64,000 nucleotides of DNA from assembly GCF_003268775.1 (NCBI RefSeq), contig NZ_QLSU01000017.1, forward strand, positions 1 to 64,000, read 5' to 3'. Under the pieces are notes generated by a model, which saw only the letters and a list, made by a program, of their open reading frames with translations, was not told the origin of the DNA and did not search any database. Position 1 is the stretch's first letter, and every line of letters begins with the position of its first letter. This document shows positions 37,397-46,323 of the stretch, one piece after another. The translations under genes were made by a program, and so were the position numbers. The DNA comes from Paraburkholderia unamae (GTDB taxonomy: Bacteria; Pseudomonadota; Gammaproteobacteria; Burkholderiales; Burkholderiaceae).

Positions 37397-38179
37397 TTAG
37401 CCCGCAACGCTGGCGCCCGCCGCAGCGGCCGCGCAGATCGCGAGGAAATCCCCTTCTTTCAGCGATGCACCGCCGATCAGGCCACCGTCGATATCGGCCT
37501 GACGGAAGAGCTCCGCCGCATTTTCCGGCTTCACGCTGCCGCCGTAGAGCAGCGGCACGTCCGTCACCTGGGCGCCCTTGGCCGCAAGACGCCCGCGCAG
37601 GAACGCGTGTACCTGCTGAGCCTGCTCCGAGGTCGCGCTCTTGCCCGTGCCGATCGCCCAGACGGGCTCATAGGCGACGACGATGCGCGCCGCCTCGTCG
37701 GCCGACAACACCGCCAGCGCCGCGTCGAGTTGTGCGCCAACCACGCGCTCGGTCGCACCCGACTCGCGCTCCTCGAGCGTTTCGCCTACGCAGACGATGG
37801 GCGTGATGCCTGCCGCGAGCGCGCGTTGCGCCTTCTGCGCGACGAGTTCGGAGCTTTCGCCATGGTAAGCGCGGCGCTCCGAGTGACCAACGATCGCAAA
37901 AGCGGCTTCGAAGTCGGCGACCATGCCCGCCGCGATTTCGCCCGTGTACGCGCCCTGCTCGTGCGCGGACACGTCCTGCGCGCCCCACAGGACCCGGCTG
38001 CCGCCGAGCAGCGCCTGCGCCTGCGCCAGGTAGACAGACGGTACGCACACGCCTACGCGCACGTCCGCGGGCAGCGCCTGCGCGCCGCGCGCGACGCCTT
38101 CGAGCAATGCCGCATTGGCCGCGAGGCGGCCGTGCATCTTCCAGTTACCGACTACGAGCTTCGATCGTTGTTTCGTCAT
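37397..38179 (-). CDS. tpiA: triose-phosphate isomerase
   Basis: 260 residues. TIM barrel with catalytic N12 and K14 (GNWKMHG), H99 (IVGHSERR) and E171 (AYEPVWAIGTGKSAT), and the phosphate-binding YGGSVKPENA. It interconverts dihydroxyacetone phosphate and glyceraldehyde 3-phosphate in glycolysis and gluconeogenesis. MTKQRSKLVVGNWK at 38179 is preferred to longer open frames because the promoter lies upstream at 38218-38247. Confidence 0.97.
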   Translation of the reverse strand: MTKQRSKLVVGNWKMHGRLAANAALLEGVARGAQALPADVRVGVCVPSVYLAQAQALLGGSRVLWGAQDVSAHEQGAYTGEIAAGMVADFEAAFAIVGHSERRAYHGESSELVAQKAQRALAAGITPIVCVGETLEERESGATERVVGAQLDAALAVLSADEAARIVVAYEPVWAIGTGKSATSEQAQQVHAFLRGRLAAKGAQVTDVPLLYGGSVKPENAAELFRQADIDGGLIGGASLKEGDFLAICAAAAAGASVAG

Positions 38180-38217
38180 TGTTCCGGTTGCTGTTAAAAG
38201 CGGACGCAAAACACATA

Positions 38218-38247
38218 ATTTTACTGCGTGAAATCCAGGCGGGTCAA
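38218..38247 (-). promoter_or_regulatory. sigma-70 promoter for tpiA-secG-tRNA-Leu
   Basis: On the minus strand TTGACC (38247-38242) and TAAAAT (38223-38218) with an 18-base spacer: strong matches to both consensus boxes. Transcription would start near 38211, about 32 bases before the tpiA ATG. Confidence 0.8.
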
Positions 38248-38359
38248 ACCACACCGTCCGCGAGGCGCAAAAAATACCCGAAAAAATCCCGAATAATCAA
38301 GCACGAACCGCGGGGAACCGGCGCAAGCCGCTCGCGCCGGGCCGCGATCAGCGCTGGAC

Positions 38360-39376
38360 TCAGGCCGCGCTGCTCCAATCGAGCACGATCTTGCCGATAT
38401 GCTCGCTGCTTTCCATCAGCGCATGGGCCTCGGCAGCCTGCGTCGCGGGGAACACGCGGAACACGACGGGTTTGATGCGGCCCTCTTCGATCAGGGGCCA
38501 GACCGTCGTCTTCAGTTCCTGCGCGATCTGCGCCTTGAACTCGACGGAACGCGCGCGCAGCGTCGAGCCGGTGACCGTCAGGCGGCGACGCAGGATCTCG
38601 CCCATGTTCAACTCAGCCTTCGAGCCGCCCAGCGTCGCGATCAGCACGATACGGCCGCCGGTAGCCAGCGCCGACAGTTCGCGCGACACATAGCCGCCCG
38701 CCACCATGTCGAGAATCACGTCCACGCCGCGATCATTCGTGAGCGCCTTGACGACCTCCACGAAATCGCCGGTGCGATAGTTGATGGCGCGATCGGCGCC
38801 TAGCGCCTCGCAGGCGCGGCACTTGTCGTCGGAACCTGCGGTCGCGAACACGCGAAAGCCGAGCGCATGCGCGATCTGGATGGCCGTCACGCCAATGCCG
38901 CTCGACCCGCCCTGCACGAGCAGCGTTTCGTTCTCGCCGCCCTCGCCCTTGCCGAGATAGGCGCGCTGGAACACGTTGCTCCAGACCGTGAAGAAGGTTT
39001 CGGGCAGCGACGCCGCCTCGACGTCCGTGAGCCCCTTCGGCACGGGCAGACACTGCCCGAGCGGCGCGACCGCGTATTCGGCGTAGCCGCCGCCCGCGAT
39101 CAGCGCGCACACGCGGTCGCCGATCTTCAGGCCGAACGGATTGTTCTTTTCGTCGACCGTGCCGCCGACGATCTCGCCCGCCACTTCGAGGCCCGGCAGG
39201 TCGGAAATACCCGGCGGCGGCGCGTACGAACCCTTGCGCTGGAACACGTCGGGACGGTTCACACCCGAGGCGCCCACCTTGATCAGCACCTCGCCCGCCT
39301 TCGGCTCGGGGGTCGGCCGCTCGGCCAGCTTGAGCACGTCCGGCGCACCGAATTCGGTAATCTCGACTGCCTTCAT
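38360..39376 (-). CDS. NAD(P)H:quinone oxidoreductase, zinc-independent MDR family
   Basis: 338 residues. Medium-chain dehydrogenase fold without catalytic zinc cysteines: MKAVEITEFGAPDVLKL start, ASGVNRPDVFQRKG, the Rossmann segment LVQGGSSGIGVTAIQIAHALGFRVFATAGSDDK, and RTGDFVEVVKALTNDRGVDVILDMVAGGY. Resembles PIG3/QorA. It reduces quinones or enones with [14 protein letters not shown] just before the ATG. An inverted repeat CCGGCGC/GCGCCGG lies about 20 bases after the stop, without a T tract. Confidence 0.92.
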   Translation of the reverse strand: MKAVEITEFGAPDVLKLAERPTPEPKAGEVLIKVGASGVNRPDVFQRKGSYAPPPGISDLPGLEVAGEIVGGTVDEKNNPFGLKIGDRVCALIAGGGYAEYAVAPLGQCLPVPKGLTDVEAASLPETFFTVWSNVFQRAYLGKGEGGENETLLVQGGSSGIGVTAIQIAHALGFRVFATAGSDDKCRACEALGADRAINYRTGDFVEVVKALTNDRGVDVILDMVAGGYVSRELSALATGGRIVLIATLGGSKAELNMGEILRRRLTVTGSTLRARSVEFKAQIAQELKTTVWPLIEEGRIKPVVFRVFPATQAAEAHALMESSEHIGKIVLDWSSAA

Positions 39377-39471
39377 GTCACCTCTCCTCAGAGCTCCGCG
39401 CCCCTGTCTGGATGGCGCTGCGCACGCGACATGATCGACGCGTGCGCAAGGCCATTCACCCTCATTGTCAT

Positions 39472-39509
39472 AAAAAACGGCCGGCGCGTTCTGCACGCTG
39501 CCGGCCGTT
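39472..39509 (-). terminator. intrinsic terminator after pnp
   Basis: ACGGCCGGC/GCCGGCCGT, 9-bp stem, 14-base loop, followed on the minus strand by six T. Ends the rpsO-pnp transcription unit. Confidence 0.9.
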
Positions 39510-39522
39510 GGAGCTTACCGCT

Positions 39523-41667
39523 TTACTCCTGCGGTTCGCCCTGCGGTGCGCCGCTGGCTTGCTCGTTGAGCAGCGCCTTGGCGGACAGGCGCACGCGGCC
39601 CTTCTCGTCCGTCTGGATGACCTTGACCTTCACGACCTGGCCTTCCTTCAGATAGTCGTTGATGTCCTTGATGCGCTCGTTGGCGATCTCGGAGATGTGC
39701 AGCAGACCATCCTTGCCCGGCAGCAGGTTCACGATCGCGCCGAAGTCCAGCAGCTTGAGGACGGCGCCTTCGTACACCTGGCCCACTTCGATTTCGGCCG
39801 TGATGTTCTCGATGCGCTTCTTCGCTTCGGCCATGCCTTCGCTCGACGTCGAAGCGATCGTCACGACGCCGTCGTCGGAGATGTCGATCGTCGTGCCGGT
39901 TTCTTCCGTCAGCGCGCGGATCACCGAACCGCCCTTGCCGATCACGTCGCGGATCTTTTCCGGGTTGATCTTGATGGTGATCATGCGCGGAGCGTAAGCC
40001 GACAGCTCCGTGTTCACGCCCGACACCGCCGAGGTCATCTTGCCGAGGATGTGCATACGGCCTTCCTTCGCTTGCGCGAGGGCGACCTGCATGATTTCCT
40101 TGGTGATGCCCTGGATCTTGATGTCCATCTGGAGCGCGGTCACGCCGGCTTCCGTACCGGCAACCTTGAAGTCCATGTCGCCGAGGTGATCTTCGTCGCC
40201 GAGGATGTCGGTCAGCACGGCGAACTTGTTGCCTTCGAGGATCAGGCCCATCGCGATGCCGGCGACGTGCGCCTTCATCGGCACGCCTGCGTCCATCAGC
40301 GCGAGGCAGCCGCCGCACACCGAAGCCATCGACGACGAACCGTTCGATTCGGTGATTTCCGACACCACGCGGATCGAGTAACCGAACTCTTCGGCGCTCG
40401 GCAGGCACGCGACGAGCGCGCGCTTCGCGAGACGGCCGTGGCCGATTTCACGGCGCTTGGGCGAGCCAACACGGCCCGTTTCGCCGGTCGCGAACGGGGG
40501 CATGTTGTAGTGGAGCATGAAGCGGTCGCGGTATTCGCCTTCAAGCGCGTCGATGATCTGCTCGTCGCCCTTGGTGCCGAGCGTCGCCACAACCAGCGCC
40601 TGCGTTTCGCCGCGCGTGAAGAGCGCCGAACCGTGGGTACGCGGCAGCACGCCCGTGCGGATTTCGATCGGGCGAACCGTGCGCGTGTCGCGGCCGTCGA
40701 TGCGCGGCTCGCCGTTCAGGATCTGCGAGCGGACGATCTTCGCTTCGAGGTCGAACATGACGTTGCCGACCGTGGCCTTGTCGGCCGCCGTCGTGCCGGC
40801 CGCAGCCGCTTCTTCTTCGAGCTTGGCCGACGTGGCTGCGTAGACTTCCTTCAGCTTGGTCGAACGCTGTTGCTTGTCGCGCAACTGGTACGCGGCGAGC
40901 AGGTTGTCGTTGGCGATGGCCGTGACGCGCGCGATGAGCGCTTCGTCCTTCGGCGCCGGCGTCCAGTCCCACTCGGGCTTGCCGCCGTCACGAACCAGTT
41001 CGTGGATGGCGTCGATAGCCGTTTGCATCTGCTCGTGGCCGAACACGACCGCGCCGAGCATCACGTCTTCCGGCAGCTGGTCGGCTTCCGATTCCACCAT
41101 CAGCACAGCGCGCTCGGTACCGGCCACGACGAGGTCGAGGCGCGATTCCTTGATCTGCGCGCGCGTGGGGTTCAGCACGTATTCGTTGTTGATGTAGGCC
41201 ACGCGTGCGGCGCCAACCGGGCCGTTGAACGGCAGACCCGAGATCGCCAGCGCAGCCGACGCGCCGATCAGCGCGGGGATGTCAGCCGGGACTTCCGGGT
41301 TGATCGACAGGACGTGGATCACGACCTGGACTTCGTTGTAATAGCCTTCCGGGAAGAGCGGACGCAGCGGGCGGTCGATCAGGCGCGAGATCAGCGTTTC
41401 GCCTTCCGACGGACGGCCTTCGCGGCGGAAGAAGCCACCGGGGATCTTGCCGGCCGAATAGGTCTTTTCGATGTAGTCGACGGTGAGCGGGAAGAAGTCC
41501 TGGCCCGGCTTGGCGGTCTTCGCGCCGACGACGGTCGCGAGCACGACGGTGTCTTCGACGTCGACGATGACGGCACCGCTCGCCTGACGGGCGATCTCAC
41601 CGGTTTCGAGGCGCACATTGTGCTGGCCCCATTTGAATTCCTTCACGACTTTATTGAACATGGTCAT
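39523..41667 (-). CDS. pnp: polyribonucleotide nucleotidyltransferase
   Basis: 714 residues. Two RNase PH-like domains (about 10-145 and 320-555) joined by a helical domain, then KH (about 555-615) and S1 (about 620-690, VGQVYEGAVLKLLDFGAIVNLLPGKDGLLH). Catalytic Asp residues of the second PH domain are in GDEDHLGDMDFKVAGT. It degrades RNA 3'-to-5' with phosphate and is part of the degradosome. AGGAG lies nine bases before the ATG at 41667; a GTG two codons earlier is also in frame. Leader hairpins upstream suggest RNase III-based autoregulation. Confidence 0.96.
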   Translation of the reverse strand: MTMFNKVVKEFKWGQHNVRLETGEIARQASGAVIVDVEDTVVLATVVGAKTAKPGQDFFPLTVDYIEKTYSAGKIPGGFFRREGRPSEGETLISRLIDRPLRPLFPEGYYNEVQVVIHVLSINPEVPADIPALIGASAALAISGLPFNGPVGAARVAYINNEYVLNPTRAQIKESRLDLVVAGTERAVLMVESEADQLPEDVMLGAVVFGHEQMQTAIDAIHELVRDGGKPEWDWTPAPKDEALIARVTAIANDNLLAAYQLRDKQQRSTKLKEVYAATSAKLEEEAAAAGTTAADKATVGNVMFDLEAKIVRSQILNGEPRIDGRDTRTVRPIEIRTGVLPRTHGSALFTRGETQALVVATLGTKGDEQIIDALEGEYRDRFMLHYNMPPFATGETGRVGSPKRREIGHGRLAKRALVACLPSAEEFGYSIRVVSEITESNGSSSMASVCGGCLALMDAGVPMKAHVAGIAMGLILEGNKFAVLTDILGDEDHLGDMDFKVAGTEAGVTALQMDIKIQGITKEIMQVALAQAKEGRMHILGKMTSAVSGVNTELSAYAPRMITIKINPEKIRDVIGKGGSVIRALTEETGTTIDISDDGVVTIASTSSEGMAEAKKRIENITAEIEVGQVYEGAVLKLLDFGAIVNLLPGKDGLLHISEIANERIKDINDYLKEGQVVKVKVIQTDEKGRVRLSAKALLNEQASGAPQGEPQE

Positions 41668-41698
41668 GGTCACTCACTCCTTACTCATTTGTTATGCG

Positions 41699-41718
41699 GC
41701 GCCCGCACACGCGGGCGC
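41699..41718 (-). promoter_or_regulatory. pnp leader hairpin next to the ribosome binding site
   Basis: GCGCCCGC/GCGGGCGC with a 4-base loop, 8-bp perfect stem, 30 bases before the pnp start. It could protect or mask the translation start region and lies close to the larger stem at 41766-41818. Confidence 0.6.
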
Positions 41719-41765
41719 TGCGGCAAGACAGGCTCCGGCACCGCACAGGTAGAGGAGTGTTATGC

Positions 41766-41818
41766 CATTCCAGCGGGTCGCGACCTTGCGACACAGGCGC
41801 GCACGATCCGCTGGAATG
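41766..41818 (-). promoter_or_regulatory. pnp leader long stem, candidate RNase III site
   Basis: CATTCCAGCGG (41766-41776) and CCGCTGGAATG (41808-41818) are perfect 11-bp arms; an inner hairpin GTCGC/GCGAC lies at 41777-41792. In E. coli the pnp leader is cut by RNase III and then removed by PNPase itself, which lowers pnp expression. Position and form here fit the same scheme; the sequence is not related to the E. coli element as far as I can tell. Confidence 0.6.
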
Positions 41819-41946
41819 ACACAAAGCTCTGCCTCGAGGCCCGGCCCTGCTGCTTGTACTGCTGATGCTGCGTGGTGATGCTGTGTGTTTTGACCCGGCG
41901 CGCAGCGCGTGAAACTTGTACGAAGACGTGTACGAAGCGCGCCGTT

Positions 41947-41990
41947 CAAAAACAAAATGCCTGCATCAGCGGAACTGACACAGGCATCTT
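41947..41990 (-). terminator. terminator or attenuator between rpsO and pnp
   Basis: ATGCCTG/CAGGCAT 7-bp stem with a 17-base loop, followed on the minus strand by TTTTGTTTTT. It lies 20 bases after the rpsO stop. Likely a partial terminator, as between rpsO and pnp in E. coli, letting some transcription continue into pnp. Confidence 0.8.
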
Positions 41991-42007
41991 TGTGAAAGAC
42001 CTTCCGG

Positions 42008-42277
42008 TTACTTGCGCAGACCCAGCTTTTCGATCAGCGCGCGGTAACGATCAGCGTCCTTGCCCTTCAGGTAGTCGAGCAGCTTGCGGCGGCGGCTCAC
42101 CATGCGCAGCAGACCGCGGCGGCTGTGGTGATCCTTGGCGTGCGACTTGAAGTGCGCGGTCAGTTCGTTGATACGCGACGTCAGGAGCGCAACCTGAACT
42201 TCGGGCGAACCCGTGTCATTGGTGCCGCGCGCGAATTGCGCGACGACTTCGGACTTCTTGATATCTGCTACGGACAT
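42008..42277 (-). CDS. rpsO: 30S ribosomal protein S15
   Basis: 89 residues, exact family length. Four-helix protein that binds 16S rRNA helix 22 and nucleates the platform; RNA-contact segments GSPEVQVALLTSRINELTAHF and KDHHSRRGLLRMVSRRRKLLDYL are intact. Strong AAAGGAAAAGC lies before the ATG. Promoter at 42376-42404. Pairs with pnp downstream, as in most proteobacteria. Confidence 0.98.
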   Translation of the reverse strand: MSVADIKKSEVVAQFARGTNDTGSPEVQVALLTSRINELTAHFKSHAKDHHSRRGLLRMVSRRRKLLDYLKGKDADRYRALIEKLGLRK

Positions 42278-42375
42278 TTTGCTTTTCCTTTAAAACAAAC
42301 GAGCGGTCACGGAAGAAAGGCCGTGCCGTGGCTTGGTTCTTTACTGCCTTGCCGCGGATTTGCGACAAGGGGCGT

Positions 42376-42404
42376 ATTGTAGCACAGCCCCGATTTGCCG
42401 CGAA
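42376..42404 (-). promoter_or_regulatory. extended -10 promoter for rpsO
   Basis: TGCTACAAT (extended -10, box at 42381-42376) with a weak -35 TTCGCG 17 bases upstream. The transcript would have a leader of about 95 bases before rpsO, long enough for S15 autoregulation, though I see no clear pseudoknot. Confidence 0.65.
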
Positions 42405-42422
42405 CCCGCACACAAGAAGCCG

Positions 42423-43727
42423 TCAAGGGCGCTTCATCTTGCACGATGTGGCCGGCACGGTGCGCTGCGCGGGCAGCGCCAGCATCGTGCGAAAGCCGTA
42501 GCCGGAACCCTCGTTGTCGTAACGCACACCAGCCGTGCCCTGCTTGTCCATCTGCATGACGTAAAGGGGCTGGATCGCCTGATGGTCGTCGGCGCGCATC
42601 CACATCGGGTGGAAGCCGCTTTCGTCCCCCTGGAAGTGCAGATCCTCCAGCGCCTTCGCGACCGCCACGGGGTCGGCCGTTCCGGCCTTCGTCATGGCCT
42701 GGGCGAGCATTTCCACCATCATCGACATGCGCAGCACGGGGTAGTCGTCCTGGGCAGCCGGATAACGCGCGCGAAATGCCTTGTACCAGGCGTCGGAGGC
42801 CGCGCCGCCCGCGTTCGGATGCCAGTCGGCCACGGCGATCACGCGCTTCACGCCCGCGTCGCCGAGCGCGGCCGGCGCACCGAGGCTGTTGCCATAGAAG
42901 GTGTAGAACTTCGTGTCGAGCCCCTGCTCGCGCGCGGCCTTCACGAGCAGCGTGAGGTCGTTGCCCCAGTTGCCCGTAATAACGGCGTCCGCGCCGGCTG
43001 CGCGGATCTTGGCGATATACGGCGCGAAGTCCTTCACGCGCCCGATCGGGTGAAACTCGTCGCCAACGACGGCGATGTCCGGCCGGTCCTTCGCCAGCGC
43101 CGCGCGAGCGAGCGTACTCACGTCGTGGCCAAAGCTGTAGTCCTGGTTCAGCAGATAGACCTTCTTCACCGACTTGTCGGCCTCGATCACGTCCGCGAGC
43201 GCGTCCATGCGCATGCCGGCGTGCGCGTCGAAGCGGAAGTGCCAGAAGCTACAGTTCGCATTGGTGAGCGCGGGATCGTCGGCGGAATAGTTGAGGAAAA
43301 GCTCGCGATTGTCGGGTTCGCGCGCGTTCTGGCGGTCGATCGCCGTGACGAGCGCCGCCGCCACCGCCGAGCTGTTGCCCTGCATGACATAGCCGATGTG
43401 GCGATCCTGGGCCGCGCGCAACTGCACGAGCGCCGCTTCGGTGCTGCCCTTGCTGTCCAGCACGACGAGTTCGAGCGGATGGCGCCCGTCGCCGAGCGTC
43501 ACGCCGCCGCGCGCGTTCACGCGCTCCACGCCGAAGCGCAGGTTGCGCTCCACGGCCGCGCCCGCGTCGGCGAACGGCCCGGACATCCCCTCGATCAGCG
43601 CCAACTGGATGGGCTTGCCCGTGGGCGCCTCGTCCGCCTGCGCGCTGTGCGAGGCTGCCAACCCCGTTGCCAGCGCCGCCGCCATGGCGAGCATCGCCGC
43701 CGCGGCGCGCGTCATTCGTGCCTTCAT
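42423..43727 (-). CDS. lone ABC-type branched-chain amino-acid-like substrate-binding protein
   Basis: 434 residues. Signal peptide 1-32 (MKARMTRAAAAMLAMAAALATGLAASHSAQAD), then a Peripla_BP_6 fold: KPIQLALIEGMSGPFADAG, NVHS-like ligand region FLNYSADDPALTNANCSFWHFR, and KKVYLLNQDYSFGHDV. No permease or ATPase gene is adjacent, so it either shares a transporter encoded elsewhere or acts as a sensor. GGGAAGAG precedes the ATG at 43727. Ligand unknown; family members bind leucine, amides, urea or aromatic acids. Confidence 0.88.
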   Translation of the reverse strand: MKARMTRAAAAMLAMAAALATGLAASHSAQADEAPTGKPIQLALIEGMSGPFADAGAAVERNLRFGVERVNARGGVTLGDGRHPLELVVLDSKGSTEAALVQLRAAQDRHIGYVMQGNSSAVAAALVTAIDRQNAREPDNRELFLNYSADDPALTNANCSFWHFRFDAHAGMRMDALADVIEADKSVKKVYLLNQDYSFGHDVSTLARAALAKDRPDIAVVGDEFHPIGRVKDFAPYIAKIRAAGADAVITGNWGNDLTLLVKAAREQGLDTKFYTFYGNSLGAPAALGDAGVKRVIAVADWHPNAGGAASDAWYKAFRARYPAAQDDYPVLRMSMMVEMLAQAMTKAGTADPVAVAKALEDLHFQGDESGFHPMWMRADDHQAIQPLYVMQMDKQGTAGVRYDNEGSGYGFRTMLALPAQRTVPATSCKMKRP

Positions 43728-43962
43728 GCGCTCTTCCCTCGTTTCTGATGCCGACTTGATGCCGGGATGGCGCCAAGCGGATTTCCATTCGAAGCGCGGA
43801 TCATAGGCCGCGAGCGCGCGCGACGGCAAGACCGGCCTGCGCCACGCAACGAGACAGAACGAGACAGCCGGGCCCCGCGCTCTCGGCGCGCCGTGTCAAA
43901 ATAAGAGATCCACATTCACGGCGGCCACTGGATCACGGGAACCAGGCCAAACGGGGGACATC

Positions 43963-44514
43963 ATGCACACGCGCCTTTCAACCTCGCTTGCCACGCGTCT
44001 GCGCCTCGTCTCGCGCCACGCGCGCCTCGCCCTCGTAACAGGCGTGGGCGCCCTCGCGCTAGCCGGCTGCGCGCAGCCGTGGCAGCAATTCCACGCCGGC
44101 GACGACGCGCAATCCGTCATCGCGCGCTTCGGGCCGCCGGCCGAGGTCTACGACCTGCCCGACGGCGGCAAGCGCCTCATGTGGCCGACCCAGCCAATGG
44201 GCGAAACCACCACCGCCGCCGACATCGACGCGAGCGGCAAGGTCATGAACGTGCGCCAGGTGCTGCAACCCAACGAGTTCTATCGCGCCGAAATCGGCAA
44301 ATGGACGCGCACCGACGTGCTCGTGAACTTCGGCCGCCCGGTGGAAACCGCCTACTTCCCGCTGATGAAGAAAGAAGCCTGGACCTACCGCTACCAGGAA
44401 GACAACGTCTGGTACATGCTCTACAGCTTCTACTTCGACGATCAGGGCATTTTGCGGCTCACGCAGAAGACGCCCGACCCGCTGCACGACCCGGACCGTC
44501 GCAGCACGTTCTGA
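43963..44514 (+). CDS. lipoprotein with two BamE/SmpA-like repeats
   Basis: 183 residues. Signal peptide with lipobox LALAGC (lipid-modified Cys at 36). The mature part contains two similar blocks, SVIARFGPPAEVYDLPDGGKRLMW and VLVNFGRPVETAYFPLMKKEAWTYRY, each like the SmpA/OmlA (BamE) motif in which a Gly-x-Pro turn is followed by a strand with an aromatic Trp. Residue after Cys is Ala, so outer-membrane sorting is expected. GGGGGA lies before the ATG. Function unknown; a role in envelope assembly is inference. Confidence 0.8.
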   Translation: MHTRLSTSLATRLRLVSRHARLALVTGVGALALAGCAQPWQQFHAGDDAQSVIARFGPPAEVYDLPDGGKRLMWPTQPMGETTTAADIDASGKVMNVRQVLQPNEFYRAEIGKWTRTDVLVNFGRPVETAYFPLMKKEAWTYRYQEDNVWYMLYSFYFDDQGILRLTQKTPDPLHDPDRRSTF

Positions 44515-44531
44515 TTTCGCGACACAGAAAC

Positions 44532-44568
44532 AAAAACCCCCGCGCGCTTGCAGCGCCCGGGGGTTTTT
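44532..44568. terminator. bidirectional terminator between lipoprotein gene and leuA
   Basis: AAAAACCCCC and GGGGGTTTTT arms (10 bp) around a GC-rich loop; T-rich on the right and A-rich on the left, so it ends both convergent genes. Confidence 0.9.
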
Positions 44569-44621
44569 CATTTTGCGTGACGAGGCGAGGCGGATTGCCT
44601 CGCCTTCGCTGATAGCGCTTG

Positions 44622-46172
44622 TTACGCTTCGGAGCGCTGCGGATTCACCTTGTCGCCCGAGTACAGCTTGTTGAGCGCCGAGATATACGCCTTCGCCGAA
44701 GCGGCGACGATATCCGGATCGGTGCCCACGCCATTGACGATGCGGCCGGCCTTCGAGAGACGCACCGTCACTTCGCCCTGCGCCTGGGTGCCCGTCGTGA
44801 TCGCGTTCACCGAGTACAGCAGGAGTTCCGAGCCGCTGCCCACTTCGGTTTCGATCGCGTTGAGCGTGGCGTCCACCGGGCCGTTGCCCGCGGCTTCCCC
44901 GGTCACTTCCTTGCCGTCGGCCGAGAACACCACGCGTGCGTGCGGACGCTCACCCGTTTCCGAGTGCTGCGCGAGCGAGATGAACTTGAAGTGCTCCTGG
45001 TCCTGCGCCTGCGCCGACTCTTCCGTGACGATCGCGATGATGTCTTCGTCGAAGATTTCGGACTTGCGATCGGCCAGTTCCTTGAAGCGCGCGAATGCGT
45101 TGTTCAGTTCGCCTTCGCTGTCGAGCTGGATACCCAGTTCCTGCAAACGCTGCTTGAATGCGTTGCGGCCCGAGAGCTTGCCGAGCACGATCTTGTTCGC
45201 GCTCCAGCCCACGTCTTCCGCGCGCATGATCTCGTAGGTGTCGCGCGCCTTGAGCACGCCGTCCTGGTGGATGCCCGAAGCGTGTGCGAACGCGTTCGCG
45301 CCCACCACCGCCTTGTTCGGCTGCACGACGAAACCGGTGATCTGCGAAACGAGCTTCGACGCCGGCACGATCTGCGTGGTGTCGATGCCGAGGTCGAGGC
45401 CGAAGTAGTCCTTGCGGGTCTTCACGGCCATCACGATTTCTTCGAGCGACGTGTTGCCCGCGCGCTCGCCGAGACCGTTGATCGTGCACTCCACCTGGCG
45501 CGCGCCGCCGATCTGCACACCGGCCAGCGAGTTCGCCACGGCCATGCCGAGGTCGTTGTGGCAGTGCACCGAGAACACGGCCTTGTCCGAGTTCGGAATG
45601 CGCTCGCGCAGCGTCTTCACGAGCTTGCCGTAGAGCTCCGGAATGCCGTAGCCGACCGTATCGGCGATATTGATCGTGGTCGCGCCTTCGTTGATCACGG
45701 CTTCGAGCACGCGGCACAGGAAGTCCATGTCCGAGCGGCTGCCGTCTTCGGGCGAGAATTCCACGTCGTTCGTGAACTTGCGTGCGAAGCGCACCGCGAG
45801 CTTGGCCTGCTCGAGCACCTGTTCCGGCGACATGCGCAGCTTCTTCTCCATGTGCAGCGCCGAGGTGGCGATGAACGTGTGAATGCGGAAGTGGTCGGCG
45901 GGCTTGAGCGCGTCGGCGGCGCGCTGGATGTCCTTGTCGTTCGCGCGGGCGAGCGAGCAGATCGTGCTGTCCTTCACCAGGCCTGCGATCGTGTGGATCG
46001 CGTCGAAGTCGCCGTTCGAGCTGGCCGCGAAGCCGGCTTCGATGATGTCGACCTTCATGCGCTCGAGCTGCTTCGCGATGCGGATTTTCTCTTCCTTCGT
46101 CATCGACGCGCCGGGCGACTGTTCACCGTCACGCAACGTCGTATCGAAGATGATGAGCTTGTCTGCTGCCAT
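44622..46172 (-). CDS. leuA: 2-isopropylmalate synthase
   Basis: 516 residues. TIM barrel with DTTLRDGEQSPGASM (catalytic R14, D15), HCHND at 203-207 (metal ligands H203 and H205), and the C-terminal LeuA dimer domain (from about 395) that binds leucine for feedback inhibition. It condenses acetyl-CoA and 2-ketoisovalerate, the first committed step to leucine. The gene is preceded by a leader ORF and hairpins that look like a leucine attenuator. Not clustered with leuBCD here. Confidence 0.97.
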   Translation of the reverse strand: MAADKLIIFDTTLRDGEQSPGASMTKEEKIRIAKQLERMKVDIIEAGFAASSNGDFDAIHTIAGLVKDSTICSLARANDKDIQRAADALKPADHFRIHTFIATSALHMEKKLRMSPEQVLEQAKLAVRFARKFTNDVEFSPEDGSRSDMDFLCRVLEAVINEGATTINIADTVGYGIPELYGKLVKTLRERIPNSDKAVFSVHCHNDLGMAVANSLAGVQIGGARQVECTINGLGERAGNTSLEEIVMAVKTRKDYFGLDLGIDTTQIVPASKLVSQITGFVVQPNKAVVGANAFAHASGIHQDGVLKARDTYEIMRAEDVGWSANKIVLGKLSGRNAFKQRLQELGIQLDSEGELNNAFARFKELADRKSEIFDEDIIAIVTEESAQAQDQEHFKFISLAQHSETGERPHARVVFSADGKEVTGEAAGNGPVDATLNAIETEVGSGSELLLYSVNAITTGTQAQGEVTVRLSKAGRIVNGVGTDPDIVAASAKAYISALNKLYSGDKVNPQRSEA

Positions 46173-46225
46173 TTCGGGTCTCCAGGGGGACTTGTTCAGT
46201 GTCTAAAACGGATTTTGGGTGTTCG

Positions 46226-46323
46226 CGCCACCGATGGCGACGCTGACAATGAACGAGGCTTACGGAGGGCGAGCGAGATCAGCGCGGCAGGCGCGCTAGC
46301 GCTAGCGTGCTTAGTAGCGCGCC
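46226..46323 (-). promoter_or_regulatory. candidate leucine attenuator structures before leuA
   Basis: Three pairings compete. Arms GGCGCGCTA/TAGCGCGCC (46323-46315 with 46298-46290) form a hairpin inside the leader ORF that includes the CTA codons. CGCTGA at the leader stop (46284-46279) can pair with TCAGCG (46246-46241). The latter touches a distal hairpin CGCCA-TCGG-TGGCG (46239-46226). A ribosome stalled at CTA would break the first and free the second. The distal hairpin has no T tract next to it, so whether it terminates is uncertain. Confidence 0.6.
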
